Source: an uncultured Alphaproteobacteria bacterium
GTDB taxonomy: Bacteria; Pseudomonadota; Alphaproteobacteria; MPNO01; UBA830
NCBI GenBank assembly: GCA_913046035.1
Contig: CAJWSW010000022.1
Coordinates: forward strand, 1-39,108
Direction of reading: 5' to 3'
DNA length: 39,108 bases
Shown here one piece after another: positions 1-8,277 of this stretch; the stretch's first letter is position 1, and every line of letters starts with the position of its first letter. The notes beneath the pieces are model-generated. The model did no database searches. It was not told where the DNA came from and saw only the letters and a list, made by a program, of their open reading frames with translations. The translations under genes and the position numbers were made by a program.

Positions 1-1086
1 GACGTAAACCTCCATGCCCTCCCAATCCCGCAGCATAGCCATGGGGACGGAGGTCGGTATCTCGGCTCTGGCATCACAATCACCAAAGACCCGGAAACAG
101 GCATTCGGAATGAGGCGATTCTCCGCATGATGTTGACGGATGATCCGCAGAAAGCGACATTTTGGATGGCCGCTCGGCATAATTACGCCCATTACATGAA
201 ATACGTCGACAAAGACGAACCAATGCCGATGGCGTTCGCTATCGGGCTACACCCTGTTTATGAAATCATGTCTAATTGGTCAGGTAAGCATGAGGATTTC
301 GACGAGTTAGAATACGGAGCTGGCATCCTGGGCGAAGACATAGAGATGATCAAATGCGACACCATTGATCTAGAAGTTCCTGCCCATGCCGAAGTCGTTA
401 TTGAGGGCCTAGTTCATCCAAAAGACCGGGCACCAGAGGGCCCGTTCGGAGAATTTACCACCTTTGGCGCTGGCGCAGAAGGCCCTGCCCCAGTATTCCA
501 AATTACCGGAATTACCCATAGAAAGGATCCGATCTTTCGTCACATGCAAGCGACTTGGTTCACTGATCACCAGCCACTTATTACCTTGCCTATGGAAGCC
601 GCCTATTATAACCGGCTAAAAGATACACACGGCAACACCAACATTCTCGATGTTTTCGTTCCCCCTTGGGCATCGCAATTCATGATGATTGTGCAAATGG
701 AGGCACGCTGGGACGGTCAAGTGCGCGACACATTAATGTCTGCTCTTTCCGGCCCGAACCTGCATGTAAAGGTAGCAATCGCAGTGGACGAGGATGTAGA
801 CATTTATAATGCTGAGGAAGTATTGTGGGCTATCGCCTGCCGCTGCGACCCGCAGACCATGGCGCATATCATTCCAAACACTCGCCTCCATCCGCTTGAT
901 ATCTCAATCCCACAGGTCCGTGAGGATTACACCGTAATGCGCGTTGGCGGCAAACTTGCTATTGACGCAACCAAGCCAGCAACTTGGCGCCCCGAGGATA
1001 GGCAGAGGTTCTCCAGGGTTCGGCCGATGGGACAAGGCGATAAAGCTATCTCCAAACTAGTCGAGCAAGTAAGAATAAAGCGATAG
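1..1086 (+). CDS. UbiD-family decarboxylase, 5' end outside the window
   Basis: The reading frame is open from base 1, so the N-terminal part of the gene lies to the left; the first internal ATG at 127 is not the start. UbiD enzymes (de)carboxylate aromatic or alpha,beta-unsaturated acids using prenylated FMN made by UbiX. The visible part begins with the family segment GDGGRYLGSG. It has the N-x4-R signature (NEAILR), a His 18 residues after that Arg (in AARHN), the Glu of IEMIKCD, and both active-site Glu residues in PEGPFGE. The metal/prFMN ligand set Asn-His-Glu therefore looks complete, unlike the two paralogues downstream. About 361 residues are visible, against a usual 450-500. It converges on the amidohydrolase gene with 39 nt between. 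Family is certain; substrate is unknown. Confidence 0.93.
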   Translation, partial: DVNLHALPIPQHSHGDGGRYLGSGITITKDPETGIRNEAILRMMLTDDPQKATFWMAARHNYAHYMKYVDKDEPMPMAFAIGLHPVYEIMSNWSGKHEDFDELEYGAGILGEDIEMIKCDTIDLEVPAHAEVVIEGLVHPKDRAPEGPFGEFTTFGAGAEGPAPVFQITGITHRKDPIFRHMQATWFTDHQPLITLPMEAAYYNRLKDTHGNTNILDVFVPPWASQFMMIVQMEARWDGQVRDTLMSALSGPNLHVKVAIAVDEDVDIYNAEEVLWAIACRCDPQTMAHIIPNTRLHPLDISIPQVREDYTVMRVGGKLAIDATKPATWRPEDRQRFSRVRPMGQGDKAISKLVEQVRIKR

Positions 1087-1125
1087 GTAAGCACAAGTAG
1101 CTTTTTCAATTTTTCGGTGATTTGG

Positions 1126-2337
1126 TTAAATGGTGTGGTCTGGTAACCCCAGCACCCTTGCAGCATTGCGTCCCATGATATTCTTTTTTGCCTCCTCATC
1201 GAGGAATGGCAGGTCGAAAATGCTGCTCGGCGCATCGAAATCCCAATGCGGCCAATCTGACGCATAAAGTAGCTGAGTTTCTGCATTCATGGCTTTAAAA
1301 GTCGCCTCAAGCAAGGCCATGTCGGTGCATTCCATTGGCTGGCTTGTGTAATACATATCTTTTATATATTCGCTCGGTAGCTTCCTGAGATTAGGCGCCT
1401 CTGATGACCGCATCAGGTACTCATTATCCAAACGCTGCATCATAAAGGGAATCCAAGCGACCCCGCTCTCGGTCCATATAACGTTCAACTTCGGAAATCG
1501 CTCATTTAGCCCATGCATTACCCAGTTCGTAAGATGCACCATGTTACATAGGACGAACGAGATTGCGTGCATTGAGATAAAGGTATCCAACTGCTTCAAA
1601 TAGTCGTCCTGCCAGTTGTTGCCTGCGTGAAAACAAAGTGGTTTTCCAACCTCCTCCAACATCGCGTAAAGCCTCATATAGCTGTCATGGTGAACCGATT
1701 TATACCGGACAGAGGTCACCATAAACCCCAGTACATCTGGGTTGTCCCCGAACTCCTTAACCATTCGTTCACACTCTTTGGGTTCGCAAAATGGAAGATA
1801 AAGAAGTGTCTTCAGCCGGTCCTCAGCAGGAATAATCCGCTCCATTAAGAAACGGTTATACGCAAAAGCGAGTTCCACCTCGACCCGCGGCTGCGGGTGC
1901 ATTCCAAGTTGCAATAGATTTCCCGGAAACAAAACCTGATAATCAATAAATAACGCGTCCATCACCCGCCGCATTAACGTTACATCGCGATGAACGCTGT
2001 CATCATCAATGAGCTCTGACAGAGCCGTCTGGTGCGGAATACGTCCGCCGACATCTTGATAACGCAAACCACCAACGGCGTTTGATAATCCTGCCCCCGC
2101 GCCGGTCCGTTGTTGCATCTCGATCGCATTATGGCGCAGTACTGGGTCTTCTATGTGCAGGACAACCTCTTTCCAGGAACTAAGTTCAGAATGATGTGCA
2201 TCCGTGTCAACGATCAACCAATCTTTAAAATTACGTTCATCGGCGTATTGGGTAGCCCGGGCGAGGGTATCGCGAGTATCAGTCCGAATATCATACTCTT
2301 TAGGTAGTATGCGCGTTTTTTCTACGCCGCTATCCAT
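1126..2337 (-). CDS. Amidohydrolase-2 family (ACMSD-like) metal-dependent hydrolase or decarboxylase
   Basis: A 403-residue TIM-barrel protein of the amidohydrolase-2 superfamily. This family includes ACMSD, gamma-resorcylate decarboxylase and 5-carboxyvanillate decarboxylase, as well as true hydrolases. Visible family marks are DTDAHH near the N-terminus in place of the usual D-x-H-x-H, the metal His in CFHAGNNW, WTESGVAWIPFMMQRLD, and the catalytic Asp in YASDWPHWDF. I start at the ATG at 2337 because GAGGGAG lies just upstream; the frame can be extended 5 codons to a TTG at 2352, but that would run through this ribosome binding site. It is divergent from nadC and convergent with the first UbiD gene. 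A role in metabolising a UbiD substrate or product is an inference from position only. Confidence 0.85.
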   Translation of the reverse strand: MDSGVEKTRILPKEYDIRTDTRDTLARATQYADERNFKDWLIVDTDAHHSELSSWKEVVLHIEDPVLRHNAIEMQQRTGAGAGLSNAVGGLRYQDVGGRIPHQTALSELIDDDSVHRDVTLMRRVMDALFIDYQVLFPGNLLQLGMHPQPRVEVELAFAYNRFLMERIIPAEDRLKTLLYLPFCEPKECERMVKEFGDNPDVLGFMVTSVRYKSVHHDSYMRLYAMLEEVGKPLCFHAGNNWQDDYLKQLDTFISMHAISFVLCNMVHLTNWVMHGLNERFPKLNVIWTESGVAWIPFMMQRLDNEYLMRSSEAPNLRKLPSEYIKDMYYTSQPMECTDMALLEATFKAMNAETQLLYASDWPHWDFDAPSSIFDLPFLDEEAKKNIMGRNAARVLGLPDHTI

Positions 2338-2475
2338 AACGGACTCCCTCAAAAGGCTATGTGTACGGAGAACTCAAGCCTACTGGTTCTATTATTTTAG
2401 CGCTAGCCTTGAAGATTAAAGAGCCACGTGTCGCCAATTTGTCTTAACCTTCCGGTCAACCTTGCCCTGCTAAAA

Positions 2476-2510
2476 TTGTATGCGTACAACTAAATCAAAT
2501 TTTGTACAAA
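2476..2510. promoter_or_regulatory. Two TTGTAC-centred palindromes upstream of nadC-like gene
   Basis: TTGTA-TGCG-TACAA occupies 2476-2489 and the perfect 10-bp palindrome TTTGTACAAA occupies 2501-2510. The two centres are 23 bp apart. The second ends just before the AAAGGA ribosome binding site of the gene starting at 2519. The shared TTGTA/TACAA arms suggest one regulator binding twice, for example of GntR or MarR type. No regulator is encoded next to it, so this is only a candidate operator. Confidence 0.35.
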
Positions 2511-2518
2511 GGACTATT

Positions 2519-3445
2519 ATGCCCGCCAAACGTTCCTCAAAAAAACCTTCCCGCAAGACCGCGTCAAGGCACACACCAACTAGCTTAGACCCTTCATTCC
2601 TGCTGCCTTCAAAAGATGATCTTCATTTAATGATCGAGGACTGGGTAGCGGAGGATGTTGGCCTACAAGATCTAACCACAAATATTATGATACCAGCCAA
2701 AGCAAAAGCAGACTTCTTAATGAATACGCGCGAGGATATTGTGATCTCGGGAATCGAGGTCGCTGCAGAGGTTTTTCGGCACATTGTTCCCGAAGCAAAG
2801 GTCAAAACCCTAATTAAAGATGGTGTTCTTGCGAAAAAAGGAACTTCCCTGATGCGTATCGCAGGGCCTGGACGTGGGCTTTTAACGGCAGAACGTACGT
2901 CGCTAAACGTCCTCCAATTTATGTGTGGTATCGCAACACTTGTGCGAGAATATGCATCAAAAATCGATCATACTGAGGCCCAACTGATTGACACACGTAA
3001 AACGGTACCTGGCATGCGAATGCTATCCAAATACTCAGCGTGTGTTGGTGGTTGCCGACCACATCGGTTGGGTCTCCATGACGGTGTAATGATAAAAGAT
3101 AATCACATCGCCGTGCACGGATCAATCACCAAGGCCGTTGCACAAGCTAGAGCTTTAACGCCAACTCTCACTAAAATCGAAGTGGAGTGCGACACACTTA
3201 AACAAGTTGAGGAGGCGGCAAAGGCCGGTGCCGACGTGATTATGTTTGATAATATGTCTGCAGCTTTAATGAAAAAAGGCATCGAAATCATCGACGGCCG
3301 CGCGCGCACAGAAGCATCAGGTGGCATACGCTTGGATAGCATTAAGGAAAAGGCTGAGTGCGGTGTCGATTTTATTTCGGTTGGTCGAATGACCCAATCA
3401 GCGCCAGCAGTAGATATCGGCCTGGACGTTAAAATCAGCGAATAG
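2519..3445 (+). CDS. nadC: Nicotinate-nucleotide pyrophosphorylase (NadC/quinolinate PRTase family)
   Basis: NadC converts quinolinate and PRPP to nicotinate mononucleotide, CO2 and PPi in de novo NAD synthesis. The 308-residue protein has the family order: DLTTNIMIPA near the N-terminus, ERTSLNVLQFMCGIAT, DTRKTVPGMR around residue 158, HRLGLHDGVMIKDNHI, EVECDT, and MFDNMS then EASGGI in the barrel. The His-Arg and Lys residues that bind quinolinate and phosphate are present. The usual CGGGxNHR loop reads VGGCRPHR, a departure from canonical NadC. I start at ATG 2519 because AAAGGA precedes it by 6 nt; an in-frame ATG at 2480 adds 13 residues but lies inside the upstream palindrome region. 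No nadA or nadB is present. The next gene, 6 nt downstream, encodes PRPP-forming activities. A NadC paralogue with another decarboxylating substrate cannot be excluded. Confidence 0.85.
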   Translation: MPAKRSSKKPSRKTASRHTPTSLDPSFLLPSKDDLHLMIEDWVAEDVGLQDLTTNIMIPAKAKADFLMNTREDIVISGIEVAAEVFRHIVPEAKVKTLIKDGVLAKKGTSLMRIAGPGRGLLTAERTSLNVLQFMCGIATLVREYASKIDHTEAQLIDTRKTVPGMRMLSKYSACVGGCRPHRLGLHDGVMIKDNHIAVHGSITKAVAQARALTPTLTKIEVECDTLKQVEEAAKAGADVIMFDNMSAALMKKGIEIIDGRARTEASGGIRLDSIKEKAECGVDFISVGRMTQSAPAVDIGLDVKISE

Positions 3446-3451
3446 AAATAA

Positions 3452-5221
3452 ATGAGGGGAACCCTCTATCTCGTCGTCGGCCCCAGCGGCGTCGGTAAAG
3501 ATACACTCATCGATGGTGCTCGAGAGGCTCTATCGGGCGAAACCAATGTGGTGTTCGCTCGGCGGGTTATTACCCGGCAATCCGATGCAGGCGGCGAAAA
3601 CCACGAATACGCTAGCGACGGACAATTTGAAACCCGGCGCGGGGCAGGCGATTTTATGCTGGATTGGGAAGCCCACGGCTTTAAGTACGCGATCCCGGCC
3701 TCGTATTGTGGGCATTTGGATAGGGGCCGATCCGTGATTGCAAATGTATCCCGCAGCGTAATCAAAAACGCTATTGCAAACTACGCGCCTGCAGTTGTTT
3801 TGGAGATATCCGCATCTCCCGATATCCTCGCGGATCGTTTAAAGCACCGCAAACGAGAAACCGAAGCTGAGATCCGTAAACGCCTCAGCCGCCAAGCGGC
3901 AATGATTCCTAAAACAGCAGCCAAAGTAACAATTTTGAACGATGGCACACCACAGGATGCAGTCGCTGAATTTATTAGGGCACTCAATTTACAGGCACCC
4001 AAAAGTAAATTTCTTATGTCCCGCAAGTTTTCTGGACACCCTTTAAATTACAATGATTACAGTGCCGTCATCAAAGATATTGTCGAAGGGCGGTACGACG
4101 ACCAACAAATTGCAGATTTTTTGGTTTCCGTCTCAAAAACACTCGCCAATGACGAGACTGTAGATCTCGCAAAAGCACGCGCAGATTTTTCTGCATCGAT
4201 CGACTGGGGAAATGGGCGTATCGTCGATAAACACTCGATGGGCGGCATTCCAGGTAGTCGGATCTCAATGATCGTTATCCCCATTGTCGCTGCTCACGGA
4301 CTAGTAATCCCAAAAACATCTTCGCGCGCCATTACATCCCCTGCAGGGACTGCAGACACAATGGAGGTCTTGGCAAGGGTCGATTTAAACGTGGATGATG
4401 TCCGCCGCGTGGTTCGCGCAACCAACGGCTGCATAGCCTGGAACGGGAGGCTCAACCATTCCCGCGTCGACGAGGTCATGAACCGTATTACCCGGCCTTT
4501 GAAAATAAACACACTTAACTGGTCCGTGGCATCGATCTTATCCAAAAAACTCGCAGCGGGCGCTACTCACTGCATTATTGACATACCACTTGGACCATCC
4601 GCAAAAGTTAAAAGCTCTAATGATGCAAAGCATCTGAAGAACCTATTTATATACGTTGGCAATGCCTTAGGCCTCGAAATTGAGGTAAAAGTAACTGACG
4701 GGAAAGCGCCTATCGGCCGAGGAATCGGACCAGCGCTCGAAGCTCGTGATGTTATTTCTGTCCTAAGGAACGACAGGAATGCACCTGCAGACCTAAAAGA
4801 AAAATCACTTTCCTTTGCATCGACAATCCTGGCCTACGACCCGAGCACTACCAAGAAAGCGGCTACCACCCGTGCCCGTGAATTACTCGGAAGCGGTGCC
4901 GCGTGGGAAACATTTGAACGCATATGCGCTGCGCAAGGTCCACCGCCTGAAAAAACCGAAATCGGCAGTCACACTACGATGATCACTGCTGAACAAAATA
5001 GTCGGGTCACTTCCATTGATTGTTTTGAGCTCTCGTCTATCGCCCGCGCTGCTGGTGCGCCGAAGGATAAGGGCGCCGGTGTTGACCTGTTAGCGCAGCC
5101 GGGCGATGAAATAAGGGCGGGTCAACCGTTGTATCGTATTCACGCCAGCGACAACGGCGGCCTCACTGCAGCGCGGATCGTGGCTGAAACGAATAATGCT
5201 TTTCGTCTTCAAAACCTCTAA
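3452..5221 (+). CDS. Fusion of PhnN (ribose 1,5-bisphosphokinase) and NMP/thymidine phosphorylase
   Basis: One uninterrupted 589-residue frame with two enzymes. Residues 1 to about 180 are PhnN, a guanylate-kinase-like ribose 1,5-bisphosphate kinase that forms PRPP. It has the P-loop GPSGVGKD (10-17), RRVITRQSDAGGENH and a VIANVSR segment. Residues from about 188 to the end are a COG0213-type phosphorylase. It has KHSMGGIPGSR (Lys260), SSRAITSPAGTADTMEVL (about 289-306), VASILSKKLAAGATH and a C-terminal barrel domain. The SSRAITSPAGTAD form is that of archaeal AMP phosphorylase and the proteobacterial 'putative thymidine phosphorylase', not of classical DeoA. The roughly 80-residue N-terminal domain of that family is missing, and PhnN occupies its place. 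NMP phosphorylase yields ribose 1,5-bisphosphate, which is the PhnN substrate, so the two halves would be consecutive steps. No ribosome binding site precedes the internal Met at residue 189. The gene ends 1 nt from the converging UbiD gene. Confidence 0.88.
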   Translation: MRGTLYLVVGPSGVGKDTLIDGAREALSGETNVVFARRVITRQSDAGGENHEYASDGQFETRRGAGDFMLDWEAHGFKYAIPASYCGHLDRGRSVIANVSRSVIKNAIANYAPAVVLEISASPDILADRLKHRKRETEAEIRKRLSRQAAMIPKTAAKVTILNDGTPQDAVAEFIRALNLQAPKSKFLMSRKFSGHPLNYNDYSAVIKDIVEGRYDDQQIADFLVSVSKTLANDETVDLAKARADFSASIDWGNGRIVDKHSMGGIPGSRISMIVIPIVAAHGLVIPKTSSRAITSPAGTADTMEVLARVDLNVDDVRRVVRATNGCIAWNGRLNHSRVDEVMNRITRPLKINTLNWSVASILSKKLAAGATHCIIDIPLGPSAKVKSSNDAKHLKNLFIYVGNALGLEIEVKVTDGKAPIGRGIGPALEARDVISVLRNDRNAPADLKEKSLSFASTILAYDPSTTKKAATTRARELLGSGAAWETFERICAAQGPPPEKTEIGSHTTMITAEQNSRVTSIDCFELSSIARAAGAPKDKGAGVDLLAQPGDEIRAGQPLYRIHASDNGGLTAARIVAETNNAFRLQNL

Positions 5222-5222
5222 C

Positions 5223-6677
5223 TTAATCGAAAACGTCTGGAAACTTCGCGCGAACTTCTTTTGCCAATTCAGGCGATGTCATCGCGACTTCGGGAAAGTC
5301 ATCAATGTGCTCATAGGGTATACACGCGTCGATCACAACGCGGCTGTTGTATAACTTTTCATCAAACACCATTGTGTCAAGCCTGGAGGACCAGGTCCGA
5401 TCTAGCACTGTCATGTCCCGTTTAGGGTCAGATCGAGTTCCCATCGCCCATATGACGTCATTGATATCTGTAGGATCAATGTCTTCGTCAACTACGATAA
5501 TATATCGACCAACATATCCGATAGGGTTTACCTGGGACGCTACTAAACCGACCTGATTAGCGTGACCGAAGTACCGTTGCTTTATCGAGATCGCTACAAA
5601 TGTCCGGCCGGATCCCGCCTGGTGCACCCAAACCCCTTTTACGTCTGGGATACCTGCCCCCTCGAGTGAGTCTAAGAGGCCTGCGGAGCGGATGAAACAG
5701 CGTTCAAACAGATGGCTGTGGGGCGGCTTCTGACTTGCGGCACAAGTTAGTATGGGATTATTTCGGTAATAGACACGTTCGATGTGGATCACCGGTTCTT
5801 CTCTTGCACTACCCGCATAATACCCAGTCCATTCACCAAAGGGTCCTTCGAGAGCCGTCTCATCCGGTGATACCCATCCTTCGAGAACGAGTTCTGACCT
5901 TGCAGGGAAAGGCAACCCGGTCACCTCGCCCTCGATGCACTCCATCGGCTGACCCGATAAACCACCCGCCCAATCAAGTTCGGGGATATTATCAGCCAGC
6001 GTGTAGCGCGCAGCGATGTAGGTTGCTGGATCGATACCAACCACGATTACCATAGGGCATCTTTTTCCATCTTTCAGGTATTTATCGCGCTGAATACGAC
6101 CCTGCTTTCCATTGGATATGTATGAAGTGGCGATATTCTTTCCGTTGAGCATCACCCTATAAGTTCCAACATTTACACGCCCAGTATCGGGATCTCTTGT
6201 AATTACTCCGCAGGCAGTCCCTATATAACGCCCCCCATCTTTCTCATGGTGCACAGGCACGGGAAATTTCATCAGATCAACATCCTCATCGCGATCGACG
6301 TTTTCAAGAACCGGGCCTTCTGAAACTATCCGTGGTGCGACCGGTTCATATTTTTTTATGCGACTGCGGTAAGCGTCAAGCATTGCGCGCCGATCACCTG
6401 AAGTCTCTGGATCAATTCCCATGCCCAGCGCCAAACGCAGGGGTGAGCCGAGCATGCCATAAAGACAACGGAAACCTTTTTCGTAACCCGGGACATCGTC
6501 GAAAAGAAGCAAAGGCGAGCGATCAACTTTTTCTCGATAAAGAACCTCCGTGACGGCACCAATCTCCTTGTCCCAGTGTGCCCCGATAACGTTTTTCAAT
6601 TCACCGCCTTCATCAACCGCGGCAAGAAAATCTCGCAGATCAGTCTGCACATATTGGTTGGCAATGGATCCGTCCAT
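5223..6677 (-). CDS. UbiD-family decarboxylase, tandem copy 2 (metal-ligand His replaced by Gln)
   Basis: A full-length 484-residue UbiD protein. It has GGRYIGTACGVITRDP, NVGTYR (Asn169, Arg174), MECIEG (Glu246) and LEGPFGEW with Glu277 and Glu282. The residue 18 after Arg174, which is the metal-binding His in Fdc1 and in the other two UbiD proteins here, is Gln192 (in GKQGR). It is the second gene of a minus-strand pair, 46 nt after its paralogue, with GGAGAA about 9 nt before the ATG. Two adjacent UbiD-type genes recall phenylphosphate carboxylase, whose alpha and beta subunits are both UbiD-like, so a hetero-oligomer is possible. No UbiX gene is in the window. Family is certain; activity and substrate are open because of the altered ligand. 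Confidence 0.93.
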   Translation of the reverse strand: MDGSIANQYVQTDLRDFLAAVDEGGELKNVIGAHWDKEIGAVTEVLYREKVDRSPLLLFDDVPGYEKGFRCLYGMLGSPLRLALGMGIDPETSGDRRAMLDAYRSRIKKYEPVAPRIVSEGPVLENVDRDEDVDLMKFPVPVHHEKDGGRYIGTACGVITRDPDTGRVNVGTYRVMLNGKNIATSYISNGKQGRIQRDKYLKDGKRCPMVIVVGIDPATYIAARYTLADNIPELDWAGGLSGQPMECIEGEVTGLPFPARSELVLEGWVSPDETALEGPFGEWTGYYAGSAREEPVIHIERVYYRNNPILTCAASQKPPHSHLFERCFIRSAGLLDSLEGAGIPDVKGVWVHQAGSGRTFVAISIKQRYFGHANQVGLVASQVNPIGYVGRYIIVVDEDIDPTDINDVIWAMGTRSDPKRDMTVLDRTWSSRLDTMVFDEKLYNSRVVIDACIPYEHIDDFPEVAMTSPELAKEVRAKFPDVFD

Positions 6678-6723
6678 CAGCTTGGTTCTCCGTTAAATCG
6701 TTTGGCGAATAGCTTCGCTTGTT

Positions 6724-8217
6724 TCAATCGAGCAGGTAACCCCACTTTTCCCGCGATTCCCGCGCCAACTCGAGAGATGGCGAATTCACAGGCGGAAACT
6801 CATCTTTCCAATGAAACGGCCGGCATGCATCTATGATTGCGCGGCTATTCGTAAGGTTGCCAGCCTCTTTGTCCTCCGGGGAAATACGTGGGTCAAGATG
6901 TGTTGACCAAGCGCCTTTTATGATGTCGATCGAAGTCGCTGGGTCGGATCGTGTTAACATTGCCCAAATCAACTCTTCCAAGTTGGATACGTCAATATCC
7001 TCGTCTGTTACGACTACATATTTGCCCGCGTAAGCGCCAACCTGACATTGGCAAGCAACATGACCCGCCTGTTTCGCGTGCCCAGGATATCGCTGCTTAA
7101 TGGCCACCCCCATAAGCATTCTTGCAGTACCAACCTCATGAAGCCAAGCAGCGGTAACATCCGGAACACCCGCTTGAGACAAATTATCTTTTAGCATCGC
7201 CGAGCGAATGATCGACCTGTATCGCGCAACCTCGTATGGTGGGCGCTGCGCCGGGCAGCCCAACAGAATTGGGTTATTTCGATGATAAATTGCTGTGATT
7301 TCCATCACTGGCTCGGCTCGCATTTTTGAGCCGTAATAGCCCGTCCACTCGCCGAACGGCCCCTCTGGCCGCCTGTCCGTTGGATGTACGTAACCCTCTA
7401 TCACAATTTCAGCGTCCGCGGGAAAAGGCAAGCCAGTGTGCTTACCTTTAACGAGTTGCATAGCTTTGCCGCGAATTCCGCCCACAACGTCATATTCGCA
7501 AACATTGTGAGGAATATCCGATGTCCCCATCAGAAACGTCATCGGATCTCCACCCAAGACGATTACAGTCGGCATCGGTTCATTCTTCTCAACCCATTTG
7601 TCGCGATGAACCCGCCCGTGTTTTCCGGGTGAAATATAAAATCCCACCTCGTTTTTGCTGTGTATCATCACACGATAGGTGCCGACGTTGATCCAGTCAG
7701 AGTCAGGGTCTCGGGTAACATTGTAAGACCCGGTGCCGATGTAGCGACCGCCATCGCCCTCATGCCAAATCGGTGCCGGAAATGCCTCGATATCGACGTC
7801 ATTACCCTCAATGAGGTTTTCCATAACCGGGCCATCAGAAACAATTTCATGCGGAATTTCATGCATATTTTCTGAATAATGTTCCCGGAAGGCATCCGAC
7901 AAATCGATCTTAGAATATTCAAGCGGAAAACCGAGCGTCATGTTCATGCGCTTTCCGCCGAAGAAGTTTACAAGAACTCGAGACCCCGGGAGTGTTCCAG
8001 GAACATCATTGAATACTACGCACGGTGCAGATTCATTATGCTGAACCACTTCGGTTGCCATACCGATATCGCGTTCCCAGCTAGCACCTGAAACATACTT
8101 TACCTCACCTAGCTTATCAGCTTCGTCCAGCCAATCGCGCATATTTGTATAAGGTATGTTTCGCACATTGGGCAGAGTTTCCGATTTATCTTTTTTGCCC
8201 AGTCTCCCAACAGCCAT
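6724..8217 (-). CDS. UbiD-family decarboxylase, tandem copy 1 (metal-ligand Glu replaced by Gln)
   Basis: A full-length 497-residue UbiD protein and first gene of the pair. It has GDGGRYIGTGS, NVGTYR (Asn177, Arg182), the metal-type His200 in PGKHGR, and PEGPFGEW with Glu285 and Glu290. At the position of the third metal ligand (Glu in most UbiD proteins, including both neighbours) it has Gln254, in KAMQLVKG. The downstream paralogue keeps that Glu but lacks the His, so the two proteins are altered at complementary positions. GAAGGAAA is placed before the ATG at 8217. The promoter should lie in the 258-nt gap shared with the divergent ThDP enzyme gene, where a 17-bp inverted repeat is found. 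Substrate unknown; an aromatic acid is likely. Confidence 0.93.
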   Translation of the reverse strand: MAVGRLGKKDKSETLPNVRNIPYTNMRDWLDEADKLGEVKYVSGASWERDIGMATEVVQHNESAPCVVFNDVPGTLPGSRVLVNFFGGKRMNMTLGFPLEYSKIDLSDAFREHYSENMHEIPHEIVSDGPVMENLIEGNDVDIEAFPAPIWHEGDGGRYIGTGSYNVTRDPDSDWINVGTYRVMIHSKNEVGFYISPGKHGRVHRDKWVEKNEPMPTVIVLGGDPMTFLMGTSDIPHNVCEYDVVGGIRGKAMQLVKGKHTGLPFPADAEIVIEGYVHPTDRRPEGPFGEWTGYYGSKMRAEPVMEITAIYHRNNPILLGCPAQRPPYEVARYRSIIRSAMLKDNLSQAGVPDVTAAWLHEVGTARMLMGVAIKQRYPGHAKQAGHVACQCQVGAYAGKYVVVTDEDIDVSNLEELIWAMLTRSDPATSIDIIKGAWSTHLDPRISPEDKEAGNLTNSRAIIDACRPFHWKDEFPPVNSPSLELARESREKWGYLLD

Positions 8218-8260
8218 TAGACGTTTCCTTCGGTAATCGAAACTTATTAGTCCGCCACAC

Positions 8261-8277
8261 TAAAGAACGATTCTTTA
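8261..8277. promoter_or_regulatory. 17-bp inverted repeat in the divergent UbiD/ThDP-enzyme promoter region
   Basis: TAAAGAA-CGA-TTCTTTA is a perfect 7-bp inverted repeat with a 3-nt centre. It lies 44 nt upstream of the first UbiD ATG on the minus strand and about 200 nt from the plus-strand ThDP enzyme start. Size and position fit a dimeric repressor or activator site. The rest of the 8218-8475 gap shows nothing else I can name. Confidence 0.4.

Noticed and set aside
3452-5221. Plain annotation as thymidine phosphorylase (DeoA)
   Set aside because: The motif SSRAITSPAGTADTMEVL and the KHSMGGIPG loop are those of the AMP phosphorylase-like branch, and the first 180 residues are PhnN.
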